Shown here: one piece after another, positions 6,192-14,135 of the stretch
Position numbering within the stretch: position 1 is the stretch's first letter
Layout of the letters: each line of letters begins with the position of its first letter
DNA from: Bacteroidales bacterium UBA6248
GTDB lineage: Bacteria > Bacteroidota > Bacteroidia > Bacteroidales > Lentimicrobiaceae
Reading direction: 5' to 3'
Length of the DNA: 18,966 nucleotides
NCBI GenBank assembly: GCA_002441345.1
Contig: DJVU01000096.1
Coordinates: forward strand, 1-18,966
Position numbers and translations under genes: made by a program
The notes under the pieces: model-generated
Databases searched by the model: none
Told to the model about the DNA's origin: nothing
What the model saw: the letters and a program-made list of their open reading frames with translations, nothing else

Positions 6192-8243
6192 CTATAATCC
6201 TTTCAGATAATTGTAGATTTCCAGTTGCGAGCGGATTTGCGGCAGGCTTCCTTTTTGCTTGTAGGCATTGGTAACGGGATTGTTGACCAGTCTGGCCCGG
6301 GTATTATCCCTGAGTTGTATCCGGAGCATGGTTTTCAGCTCCTGCTGAAGCCCCTGATCGTTCACCGGACAGGCTACCTCAATACGGTTATCCAGATTGC
6401 GTACCATCCAGTCGGCCGATGAAATATAGTACTTCTCTTCGCCACCGTTGGCAAACACAAAAATTCTGCTGTGTTCCAGAAAGCGGTCGATAATTCCGAT
6501 GACTTCAATGTTCTCACTCATTCCTTTCACTCCGGGAATAAGTGTGCAGGTTCCGCGGCAGAGTATGCTTATTTTCACGCCTTCCCGGCTGGCCTGATAC
6601 AGCTTTTTCACCATTTTATCGTCGACCAGGTTGTTCAGCTTCAGAATGCACCAGGCCGGCTTACCGGCTTTGGCATTACGAATCTCTGAGTTTATCATGC
6701 GGGTGAAGAAGTTCCGCATATGAAAAGGTGCAACAATCAGGCTTTTGAATTTTGGCGGATTGTATTTGCTTTCAAATAAATGAAACACCGCATTAACGTC
6801 GGCTGTAATTTGCGGATCGGCGGTTAACAGACTGTCGTCGGCATATACCCTGGCGGTTTCTTCATTAAAATTACCAGTTCCCACGTTGGCATAATATACA
6901 TTCTCATCGCCTTCTTTGCGGCGGATCAGCAGCAGCTTGCAGTGTACCTTGAAACCCGGAATCCCCTGGATAAGCTTAACTCCCTCTTCCTGAAGTTTTT
7001 CGGCCCAGTAAATGTTGGCTTCTTCGTCGAAACGGGCCTGTAATTCCATAAATACGGTGACGGCTTTGCCGTTTCGGGCTGCGTTTATAAGAGCATTGAC
7101 AACCTTTGAATCTCTGGCTACGCGGTAAAGCGTCATTTTTATGGCCTTTACCCTGGGGTCGATGGACGCCTCCCTGAGCAGGTCAATGATGTAATGGAAC
7201 GACTGGTAGGGATAATGCAGCATAATATCCTGGTCGCGAAGCGTCCCCAGTATGCTTTCAAATTTCGGGAGCTTGCGGTGCTCGAGCGGTGGTACGGGAG
7301 CATACAGAAGATCGGGTCGTCCGGCATCGGGAAAGGAAACAAAATCCTTGAAATTATGATACCTTCCACCCCGGGTAAGAGTGTCGGTTTCGGTGATGTC
7401 AAGCTTGCGCTTCAGAATTTCCAGAAGGTCCTCGGGCATGGTTTTGTCGTAGATAAATCTTACCGGAGCACCTACTTTCCGCTGCTTCAGACTTTCGGTC
7501 ATTATCTCGATGAAGCTCTTCGATACATCGTTGTCGATGTCGAGTTCGGCATCTCTTGTAAACTTGAAGGTATAAGCAGAATAGATATCGAAACCGAACA
7601 ATAGGAAAATTTCGTCGAGGCAGTAGCGCATGACATCATCAAGCAAAATGATGGCAGTGCTCACCTCCGTTGAGGGCAGGATAACAAAACGGGAAAGTGG
7701 TTTGGAGGGCACGCGGATGATGGCATGCTCTGTCTTTCCAGGATTGTGTGATGAACTTAACCGGATTGCAAGGTAAATGGACTTATCCACCAGGGAAGAG
7801 GCTTTCAGATTGTTGAGCATGATCGGAAACAGATGCGATCGTACGTGGTCATTAAAATACCGGCGTACGTAGTTTCCCTGCGATTTTGACAGATTCCGCT
7901 CATTCACGATGCGAATCCCTTCCATTCCGAGGCGGTGAACGATGCTTCGGAATATCCTGGAGAACTCTTTCTGTTGCTCCCTGTCGATGCGGTTTATCTC
8001 TTTCAGTACCTTTTTCGGACTAAAGCTGAGGCCTTCGCCCTGCTTTTTGTTGTAGTCGAGCATGCGGTTGAGGGTGGCAACCCGCACTCTGTAAAACTCA
8101 TCCAGGTTGTTTGAAAAAATACCCAGAAACTTGATGCGTTCGATCAGGGGATTAGTCTCATCAGCAGCTTCCTGCAATACCCGGGCATTGAATTCGAGCC
8201 AGCTGGTTTCACGGTTAACGATGGATGCTGAAGTTTTAGCCAT
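6192..8243 (-). CDS. ppk1: Polyphosphate kinase 1
   Basis: Reversibly transfers the gamma phosphate of ATP to a growing polyphosphate chain; a homotetrameric, often membrane-associated enzyme. The ATG at 8243 gives 683 residues (MAKTSASIVNRETSWLEFN), close to the usual ~690. The frame can be extended two codons to a TTG at 8249, which I rejected. Seen: the N-terminal domain with WLEFNARVLQEA and GIFSNNLDEFYRVRVA (about 15-58), a head domain to about 300, then two phospholipase-D-like C-terminal domains. H434 in GFKVHCKLLLI is the expected autophosphorylated histidine, and H591 in FLEHSRIF matches the second essential histidine. Phosphate-binding arginines fall in TLYRVARDSK and QARFDEEAN. It follows the sixA-like gene on the same strand after 141 nt, so co-transcription is possible. 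Its end is 2 nt from the end of gap. Confidence 0.97.
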   Translation of the reverse strand: MAKTSASIVNRETSWLEFNARVLQEAADETNPLIERIKFLGIFSNNLDEFYRVRVATLNRMLDYNKKQGEGLSFSPKKVLKEINRIDREQQKEFSRIFRSIVHRLGMEGIRIVNERNLSKSQGNYVRRYFNDHVRSHLFPIMLNNLKASSLVDKSIYLAIRLSSSHNPGKTEHAIIRVPSKPLSRFVILPSTEVSTAIILLDDVMRYCLDEIFLLFGFDIYSAYTFKFTRDAELDIDNDVSKSFIEIMTESLKQRKVGAPVRFIYDKTMPEDLLEILKRKLDITETDTLTRGGRYHNFKDFVSFPDAGRPDLLYAPVPPLEHRKLPKFESILGTLRDQDIMLHYPYQSFHYIIDLLREASIDPRVKAIKMTLYRVARDSKVVNALINAARNGKAVTVFMELQARFDEEANIYWAEKLQEEGVKLIQGIPGFKVHCKLLLIRRKEGDENVYYANVGTGNFNEETARVYADDSLLTADPQITADVNAVFHLFESKYNPPKFKSLIVAPFHMRNFFTRMINSEIRNAKAGKPAWCILKLNNLVDDKMVKKLYQASREGVKISILCRGTCTLIPGVKGMSENIEVIGIIDRFLEHSRIFVFANGGEEKYYISSADWMVRNLDNRIEVACPVNDQGLQQELKTMLRIQLRDNTRARLVNNPVTNAYKQKGSLPQIRSQLEIYNYLKGL

Positions 8244-8384
8244 AAGCAATACGAATGATCCGGATGCATTTCAACCGGAATATCAGGTAATATTAGTCAT
8301 TTTTTTTGACCCTGTTACAAAACTGTCGCGTGTGGCTGTGATACCGCCTGGCATGATTCAAACGGCCGGGAGTTACTTTCTGTA

Positions 8385-8885
8385 TTACTCCGGTTTAATC
8401 AGCTTGGGAAAAGCAGTAAACAGCACCTTGTGCCCGGCCAGTGGCAGCTGTTCCCATTGCCTGGTATCGAATGCAATGCTGACAACGCCGGAGGTGGGTA
8501 TATAATCAACCTTTTCGGTCAGGAAATAGTTGGCAAAGTTGGTGATAGCCGGATTGTGGCCAACAACAAGTATATGCGATGCCGTATCGGGAAGATCGAA
8601 AAACAAATCGTAGTAATCGTGAGCCGTTGCCGGGTAGAGCTGACTAACCACCCGAAGCTGCTCGTCTGAAACCTGAAATGCATGGGCCATGATACGGGCG
8701 GTTTCGAGGGTGCGAACAGCGGGACTGCAGAGTATTATGTCTGGCTTGAAATCTTTTTCCTGCAGAAAATCAATGATGTTGCGCGTGCGGCGTAATCCTT
8801 TCTCCAGAAGCGGACGTTCCTGATCGTGCAGCTCTGCATCCTTCCAGGATGATTTGGCATGCCTCATAAGTGTCAGGGTTTTCAT
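8385..8885 (-). CDS. sixA: SixA-like phosphohistidine phosphatase (histidine phosphatase superfamily)
   Basis: A small cytoplasmic member of the RHG/phosphoglycerate-mutase-like superfamily. SixA in E. coli removes phosphate from histidine in phosphorelay or PTS proteins; the substrate here is not known. The 166-residue product from the ATG at 8885 starts MKTLTLMRHAKSSW with the RHG-type nucleophile H9 (R8 beside it). SPAVRTLETA supplies the second arginine (R58), and VVGHNPAI the second catalytic histidine (H110). A longer frame to a TTG at 8963 adds 26 residues that break the family N-terminus, so I rejected it. The length suits SixA (about 160). It sits upstream of ppk1 on the same strand, which suggests a shared phosphate-metabolism role. 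The gene symbol is by family, not demonstrated orthology. Confidence 0.85.
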   Translation of the reverse strand: MKTLTLMRHAKSSWKDAELHDQERPLLEKGLRRTRNIIDFLQEKDFKPDIILCSPAVRTLETARIMAHAFQVSDEQLRVVSQLYPATAHDYYDLFFDLPDTASHILVVGHNPAITNFANYFLTEKVDYIPTSGVVSIAFDTRQWEQLPLAGHKVLFTAFPKLIKPE

Positions 8886-9489
8886 AGTTGCAGTCTTTTT
8901 AACCAAACAGTCTGTATCGCTTACCCGGACCGGAACTCCCGGAAATTCTGCAGACAAAGTCAAACTGGCTGTTATTTCAGATTTAAGTTTTAAACATCAC
9001 TAATTTAACAAAAAAAATTATTTGTGTCGCATCGTAACCGCATTAATTTATCATTAAACAGAAAAAATCATTGGTTTTGAGAAATCATATGATACAGGTT
9101 CTTAAATATTTTGTAAAGAAATGATTATTAATAATTAAGACGTTTAAAAGAAAAAATATTTTCGTTTGAGTACCGCGGTTTTCCGGCATATGAGAAGGCT
9201 TAATTTAACTGTTATACGAGTTTGATGCGTACATTTTTCGCAAAAAATGCATGAAGAAACACTGGAACAATCGATGTATCGTTTTGTGTGACATCTTATG
9301 AAGCCGGTCTTACGACGGGTTTAATAAATCCTATTGTACGGGTGTATTATTTTCTGTTGAAATTTCAGGAGATGATTTTTGGCGGTTTGCAAATTGATTA
9401 ATTTTGCTATCCAAGGCGTGATGCGTTTTTGTTTCTAATAATGAAGCGATTTTATGCCGGGAATGATTATTAACTTTTTATAATCCCGT
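8886..9489. other. 604-nt AT-rich gap with no recognisable gene
   Basis: Divergent region between sixA and xseA. Short frames exist, for example an ATG at 9250 coding about 16 residues (MKKHWNNRCIVLCDIL), but none looks like a known peptide or has a convincing context. It holds a 7-bp A/T hairpin (CATTTTT at 9232-9238, AAAAATG at 9243-9249) and, near xseA, the promoter at 9378-9406. I could not find a clear promoter for sixA. An unannotated small RNA, long leader or a decayed gene would be possible; nothing here proves any of these. Confidence 0.7.
9378..9406 (+). promoter_or_regulatory. Bacteroidota-type promoter for xseA
   Basis: TAATTTTG at 9399-9406 fully matches TAnnTTTG. TTTG at 9378-9381 lies 17 nt upstream, slightly shorter than the usual spacing. 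The leader to the ATG at 9490 would be about 75 nt. Confidence 0.45.
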
Positions 9490-10896
9490 ATGGTCACATC
9501 CGAACTGCCGTCAGGGGATTTCAGACGCGTTTTCTCTCTTTCGGAGATTACAGGCAGCATTGAACGGATGTTCAGGAAGTATTACCCCTCCCCATACTGG
9601 ATTAAAGCCGAGATTTCGAAGCTGAATGTGTATCCGCAAAGCGGTCATTGTTATCCCGACCTGGTGGAGCGATCGGCTGGTAAAATCCGTTCACAGGCCC
9701 GTGGAATAATCTGGAGAGACGACTTCTCCGTTATTCAGTCAAAATTTGAGTCTGTTACCCGGGAGCCTTTGCGGGAAGGGATTGGTATAATGTTTCTGGC
9801 GTATGTAAGGTTTTCATCGGAATTTGGGTTTTCGCTGCAGATCATCGATATTGAGCCGCTTTATACCCTGGGAGAACTTGCGCGGGAAAAGACGGAAACC
9901 ATCGCGCGCCTGAAACGGGAAGGCATTTTCAGCAACAACCGCCTGCTCCCGCTTCCTCTTCTTCCGCAACGTTTAGCTGTGATATCGGCAGCATCCAGCA
10001 AAGGGTACAGCGATCTTTTAGTAACACTTAATGCAAATCCATACCACTATCGCTTTGATCTTAAGCTGTTTCATGCTACACTGCAGGGCGATGGTGCAGT
10101 TGATTCCATTCACAGGCAGTTGCAGGCTATTAAAAACAGACTGGATGACTTTGATGCGGTGCTGATTATCCGGGGTGGTGGCGATGAGGTGGGTATGGCT
10201 TGTTACGACAATTATCTGCTTGCTTCCGAAGTAGCATGCTTTCCTCTCCCGGTTATTACTGGCATTGGTCATTCAACCAACGAAACCGTAGTGGAAATGG
10301 TAGCAGCTGTCAATAAAATAACACCTACCGATGTGGCTCACCATCTGATTGGCTGCTTCAGGGCTTTCAGCGACCGCATCGATGAAGCTTCACGCATCCT
10401 GCTGCCTGCGGTAAATCTGCTTCTTGAGACCTGGAAACGGCAGTTTGATGAAACTGCGTATGGGATGATCGACCGAGCTGCCGGACTTCTGGAAGCGGAA
10501 AATCAGCGTATACTCAGGAATGCATTGGCCATCAGGGATGTAACCACTGCTTCGGTCTTCAACCATCGCATTGCCCTGAGCCGCTATGATATGTCGATTG
10601 CAGCGCAGCCTGCCATACTGATAAACCGATCCAAACTTTTTCTTCGCGATCATGTTAAATTAACCGCAGCCTACCTGCGCCATTACCGCAATGCTCAACA
10701 GCTCAGGATCGATAATCTGGACGCAAGGGTACAGCTGCTCGATCCCCGCCACGTTTTAAAACGGGGTTTTTCAATTACCCGGTATAATGGAAAAGCTCTC
10801 GGACATGGTGTATTGCCCGCAACCGGGACAACTATTGAAACGGAAACAGCCGAAGGGTTGATATCCAGTGTTGTAACAGAAAGTAAAATAAAATGA
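9490..10896 (+). CDS. xseA: Exodeoxyribonuclease VII large subunit
   Basis: Catalytic large subunit of exonuclease VII, which degrades single-stranded DNA from both ends in repair. The product has 468 residues, within the family range. Residues about 12-125 are the N-terminal OB-fold (VFSLSEITGSIERMF, YWIKAEISKLN, SGHCYPDL). The catalytic core follows from about 130: RLAVISAASSKGYSD, then IIRGGGDEVGMACYDNYLLA (RGGG at 228-231), and GIGHSTNETVVEMVA with H261, then ITPTDVAH. A predicted helical region runs to about 410, and RGFSIT near the C-terminus is also typical. The core motifs deviate from the E. coli form (GGGS..DL and GHETD) but I recognise this HSTNET version from other Bacteroidota. 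Its TGA overlaps the xseB start by 4 nt (ATGA at 10893-10896), so the two are translationally coupled. Confidence 0.95.
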   Translation: MVTSELPSGDFRRVFSLSEITGSIERMFRKYYPSPYWIKAEISKLNVYPQSGHCYPDLVERSAGKIRSQARGIIWRDDFSVIQSKFESVTREPLREGIGIMFLAYVRFSSEFGFSLQIIDIEPLYTLGELAREKTETIARLKREGIFSNNRLLPLPLLPQRLAVISAASSKGYSDLLVTLNANPYHYRFDLKLFHATLQGDGAVDSIHRQLQAIKNRLDDFDAVLIIRGGGDEVGMACYDNYLLASEVACFPLPVITGIGHSTNETVVEMVAAVNKITPTDVAHHLIGCFRAFSDRIDEASRILLPAVNLLLETWKRQFDETAYGMIDRAAGLLEAENQRILRNALAIRDVTTASVFNHRIALSRYDMSIAAQPAILINRSKLFLRDHVKLTAAYLRHYRNAQQLRIDNLDARVQLLDPRHVLKRGFSITRYNGKALGHGVLPATGTTIETETAEGLISSVVTESKIK

Positions 10897-11102
10897 GCAA
10901 GATTAACTCGTATTCGGATGCTATCCGGGAACTGGAAATCATCGTTTCGGAAATTGAAAATGCCTCAATAGGGGTTGACGAACTTTCAGGGAAAGTGAAA
11001 CGTGCGGCCGAACTTATAGCCTTTTGCAGGAATAAACTTACGACAACCGAAAAAGAGGTTAATTCCATACTTAAAGGCCTTGAGGAGCCTTTGACCGATT
11101 GA
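10893..11102 (+). CDS. xseB: Exodeoxyribonuclease VII small subunit
   Basis: A 69-residue all-helical subunit that binds the extended helices of XseA and is required for a functional exonuclease VII complex. The sequence is of the usual size and shape: a first helix with SYSDAIRELEIIVSEIENA, a turn at SIGVDEL, and a second helix KVKRAAELIAFCRNKL, ending in an acidic tail. The start is set by the 4-nt ATGA overlap with xseA. The antiporter gene begins 37 nt after its TGA on the same strand, so it could be read through from the same transcript, though the products have no obvious shared role. Confidence 0.93.
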   Translation: MSKINSYSDAIRELEIIVSEIENASIGVDELSGKVKRAAELIAFCRNKLTTTEKEVNSILKGLEEPLTD

Positions 11103-11139
11103 ATTAGTTAATACGAACAACTAATCCGGTAAGCAGGAA

Positions 11140-13296
11140 ATGGCTGTTAACATAACCAATAGGCAGGGCAGGGGCGGCCCTTTTATCAACCTGGTAATGG
11201 TTGCCCTGACCGCTTTGGTACTCTGGCTTATTCTTGATGCGGGTAAAGCTCTTGAAGTTGTTGCCGGCGTGGAAGATGCAGCCTCCGCCAGCCGTCCTGC
11301 CGCCGGATTTTTCAGTCTGGGCAACACCATCACGTTTCATCATCCCCTTTCGGTTCTGATTCTTCAGATTCTGGTGATCATCCTGGCTTCGCGTATCCTC
11401 GGATGGATAATGTCGTTAATCAACCAGCCTACCGTCATCGGTGAAATTATGGCCGGTATAATGCTCGGGCCTTCCCTGCTCGGACTTTATTTTCCCGAAG
11501 CTACCGAATTTCTTTTCCCGGCCGGATCTCTCGGCAATCTCCAGTTTCTCAGTCAGATAGGCCTGATTCTGTTTATGTTTATTATCGGTATGGAGCTGGA
11601 TATCGGAATACTTCGGCAACGTGCCGGTGCAGCTGTCTTTATCAGTAATGCCAGCATTGTTGTTCCTTTTGTGATGGGTGTGGGACTTGCTTACTTTCTC
11701 TTTCCCTCGTTTACTGTCCGGGGCAACAGCTTTTTGCCGTTTGCACTTTTCATGGGAATTGCAATGAGTATTACCGCATTTCCGGTGCTTGCGCGCATTG
11801 TTCAGGAAAGGGGGATGACCCGTACTCCCCTTGGTATGACAGCAATTACCTGTGCTGCTGTAAACGATATTACTGCATGGGGTATCCTCGCTCTTGTGGT
11901 AGCAATTGCCAATGCCGGAGCCATAGGAGGAGCTCTGCTTACCATTCTTCTATCGTTTGTCTATGTGCTGCTGATGTTGCTGATTGTTCGACCCTTACTG
12001 AGCCGGATTGCAAGGAAGTATACCGTTCGCGAAACAATCAGTAAACTGGTGGTCGCCATGGTGCTCAGTACTATGCTGATTTCAGCATACATCACGGAAG
12101 TTATTGGAATTCACGCGCTTTTCGGTGCGTTTATGGCTGGCGTTATTATGCCCGATAACGTTCGGTTTAAACAAATTATGTCGGAAAAGCTCGAGGATGT
12201 AAGCCTTGTTCTCCTGTTACCGCTGTTTTTTGTTTATACCGGGCTTCGTACCGAAATCGGCCTTATAAATGATCCCGACCTCTGGCTGACTGCCTTATGG
12301 GTAATAGCTGTGGCCGTTACCGGGAAGTTTGCCGGAAGCGCCCTGGCAGCAAAGTTTACCGGACAGTCGTGGCGCGACAGCCTTATGATCGGAGCACTGA
12401 TGAATACCCGCGGACTAATTGAACTTGTAGCTCTTAATATAGGGTATGATATCGGAGTCCTTTCGCCTGAGATATTTACAATACTGGTGCTTATGGCATT
12501 GGTTACCACTTTCATGACCGGCCCTGCCATGGCATTTATCAATTATCTCTACCCTTCCGGGGATGCCGAAAAACCATTGCTCGGTCAGTTCCGGGTGCTG
12601 GTTGCCTTCGGCCCTCCCGAAGCCGGCGGACGACTGACTGCCCTGGCTCACATGCTTATCGGCAAAAGAAAAAAACAGCTCCGGATTACCGCACTGCACC
12701 TTACGCCAAATACGGAAATTTCGATGGAAAATGCACGGCAGTTCGAGGAAGAAGCTTTCAGCAAGGTGAATGCAGTATCGTCGGATTTCGGCTCCGATGT
12801 AAAAACCATTTACCGTACGGCAGAAAATGTTAGTCAGGAAATTGTGCGAACCGCAAACCGGGGTAAATTCGATCTGCTTCTGGTCGGCAGTGCAAGGCCA
12901 TTGCTGAGTCAGGACGAAACCGGTGGCCGGGCACGCTATTTCTTCGATAATACCAGGTGTATGGTTGGGCTGTTTATCGATAAAGGCATAGAAAAGATTG
13001 ACCGTGTTCTTGTGATCTCAGCTTCAGAATCAGAGCGTTACCTCTACGATTTTGCCGTTGCCCTCAGGCCGGGATATACCATCGACAGCACCTGTCTGCT
13101 GCCTCCGTCGGTACCTGTCAAGGGAGCCGAAGTGAATGCACTCAGCTCCCTTGCAAGCGGGATACATCCCGCTGATGCGGATCGCTACGACCTGATTATT
13201 GCTTCCGTCGATTGCTATCGCGATCAGCGCGAAGCAGAGGCTGAATGGGTTGAGGGCAAGGCTTCCATACTTCTGCTCGGGAAACCATCCATATAA
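11140..13296 (+). CDS. CPA2/CHX-like cation:proton antiporter with C-terminal UspA-like region
   Basis: A 718-residue inner-membrane monovalent cation/H+ exchanger of the CPA2 superfamily (PF00999). An extra hydrophobic segment at about 15-33 is followed by a ~30-residue linker, then the transporter core at about 68-470 with some twelve hydrophobic segments. Core motifs: QPTVIGEIMAGIMLGPSLLG, LFMFIIGMELD, SITAFPVLARI, AAVNDITAW (N242-D243 at the ion-binding crossover) and MNTRGLIELVALNIG (421-435). The ND pair and NTRG-type motif resemble plant CHX and yeast Kha1 rather than KefB/C. Residues about 485-718 are soluble and look like one or two UspA-like alpha/beta units (RVLVAFG..., FDLLLVGSARPLL, VLVISASES), without the canonical GxxG nucleotide motif. 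No RCK/TrkA-N domain is present. Probably K+ or Na+ versus H+; specificity cannot be read. It is 37 nt behind xseB and converges on the YkuD_2 gene. Confidence 0.9.
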   Translation: MAVNITNRQGRGGPFINLVMVALTALVLWLILDAGKALEVVAGVEDAASASRPAAGFFSLGNTITFHHPLSVLILQILVIILASRILGWIMSLINQPTVIGEIMAGIMLGPSLLGLYFPEATEFLFPAGSLGNLQFLSQIGLILFMFIIGMELDIGILRQRAGAAVFISNASIVVPFVMGVGLAYFLFPSFTVRGNSFLPFALFMGIAMSITAFPVLARIVQERGMTRTPLGMTAITCAAVNDITAWGILALVVAIANAGAIGGALLTILLSFVYVLLMLLIVRPLLSRIARKYTVRETISKLVVAMVLSTMLISAYITEVIGIHALFGAFMAGVIMPDNVRFKQIMSEKLEDVSLVLLLPLFFVYTGLRTEIGLINDPDLWLTALWVIAVAVTGKFAGSALAAKFTGQSWRDSLMIGALMNTRGLIELVALNIGYDIGVLSPEIFTILVLMALVTTFMTGPAMAFINYLYPSGDAEKPLLGQFRVLVAFGPPEAGGRLTALAHMLIGKRKKQLRITALHLTPNTEISMENARQFEEEAFSKVNAVSSDFGSDVKTIYRTAENVSQEIVRTANRGKFDLLLVGSARPLLSQDETGGRARYFFDNTRCMVGLFIDKGIEKIDRVLVISASESERYLYDFAVALRPGYTIDSTCLLPPSVPVKGAEVNALSSLASGIHPADADRYDLIIASVDCYRDQREAEAEWVEGKASILLLGKPSI

Positions 13297-13321
13297 AAGA
13301 GAACGCATCCCCCTGATTAAA

Positions 13322-13367
13322 AATACCGTTTCCGGAATTTAACCACGGTAGTGAATGTGCCGGTATT
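13322..13367 (-). terminator. Inverted repeat between convergent genes, possible terminator
   Basis: AATACCG at 13322-13328 and CGGTATT at 13361-13367 can pair around a 32-nt loop. On the minus strand the distal arm runs into a short T run (five T in total), fitting termination of the YkuD_2 gene that ends at 13375. On the plus strand CGGT-ATTA-ACCG followed by TTTT (13361-13376) could weakly serve the antiporter. Both are modest. Confidence 0.3.
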
Positions 13368-13374
13368 AACCGTT

Positions 13375-14052
13375 TTACAGGTTTTCGTAACGGGGATGAT
13401 AAATAAACAGGAGGGAGCCTTCCTTAACGGTTTCTATAAACTCAGCCGTGATCTCGGGAGGAATTGCCGGACATCCGTGACTTCTGCCCAGCCTTCCGTG
13501 AACTTTGATGAAATTTTCTGAAACGTAGTCGGCCCCGTGAATCACGATGGCACGTTCCCAGGCTTTGTCGTTGATGTTTTTCTCAAGCCCCGTCAGCCGA
13601 AGTGAACGGCCATGTTTACCCGAGTATACCTGACTGGTAAGATAAAAACCCAGACTACTCTGAAACGACTGTGGTATGTTTGAAAACGATTCGGCTTCGT
13701 TGTTCCCGCTGTTTCTGCCATGCGCCACAAAAGTATTGAAAATAACCTCCCCGGTTTCCAGGTTTATGGTCCATAACCTGCGTGCAGTGCTGGGTAATGA
13801 GAAATCGATAAGGGTAAGCAGATTGTTTTTCATCATGGGAAGAAACTGAGGCAATTTTTTCCTGAGAGCATCAACCATACCCGGATTGAGCGATTCGGGA
13901 AGTGCCGGGGCGGATTCTTTTCGCGTTGTCTCTGTATCCGGCAGCTCTGAAGAGGGCATGGCCGGCCGGCTGGCGTTTAATACCAGCGAAAGCACGATAA
14001 AGGCTGCTGTAATTTTTCGGAAAGCGGACGGACTGAACCCGGTCAATCGCAT
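13375..14052 (-). CDS. YkuD_2 family murein L,D-transpeptidase catalytic domain protein
   Basis: A 225-residue exported enzyme of the YkuD_2 family (PF13645), which is expected to make or exchange 3-3 peptide cross-links or attach molecules to peptidoglycan in the periplasm. Residues about 10-31 form a signal peptide (FRKITAAFIVLSLVLNASRPA). A Ser/Pro/Glu-rich linker follows to about 55. The catalytic domain runs to the end and contains LWTINLETGEVIFNTFVAHG, IVIHGADYVSENF and the active-site segment HGRLGRSHGCPAIP with nucleophile C194 and nearby H185 and H192. No lipobox and no peptidoglycan-binding domain are visible. It starts 83 nt after the stop of the second, larger L,D-transpeptidase on the same strand. 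The two have different folds around the active site, so this is a pair of distinct families, not a recent duplication. Confidence 0.9.
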   Translation of the reverse strand: MRLTGFSPSAFRKITAAFIVLSLVLNASRPAMPSSELPDTETTRKESAPALPESLNPGMVDALRKKLPQFLPMMKNNLLTLIDFSLPSTARRLWTINLETGEVIFNTFVAHGRNSGNNEAESFSNIPQSFQSSLGFYLTSQVYSGKHGRSLRLTGLEKNINDKAWERAIVIHGADYVSENFIKVHGRLGRSHGCPAIPPEITAEFIETVKEGSLLFIYHPRYENL

Positions 14053-14135
14053 TTTTACAGTTAATGTTAGGTTGCAAAAATCTGCATTATTCCAATTCGT
14101 CCGTATTTTTTAACAAACTTTCGGATCTTACAGAA

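Noticed and set aside
7194..7604. 136-codon plus-strand frame inside ppk1
   Set aside because: Shadow of ppk1 codon usage; no domain and it overlaps conserved PPK1 motifs.
8244..8249. Two-codon extension of ppk1 to a TTG at 8249
   Set aside because: It adds only Met-Leu before a good ATG and the family N-terminus aligns from MAKTSASIVNRETSW.
8886..8963. 26-residue N-terminal extension of the sixA-like gene to a TTG at 8963
   Set aside because: The RHG-family fold begins with the beta strand KTLTLMRH; the extension has no family similarity and begins with a rare start codon.
9250..9300. 16-codon frame MKKHWNNRCIVLCDIL as a leader peptide
   Set aside because: Too short to support; no attenuator-like hairpins follow it and no family is known to me.
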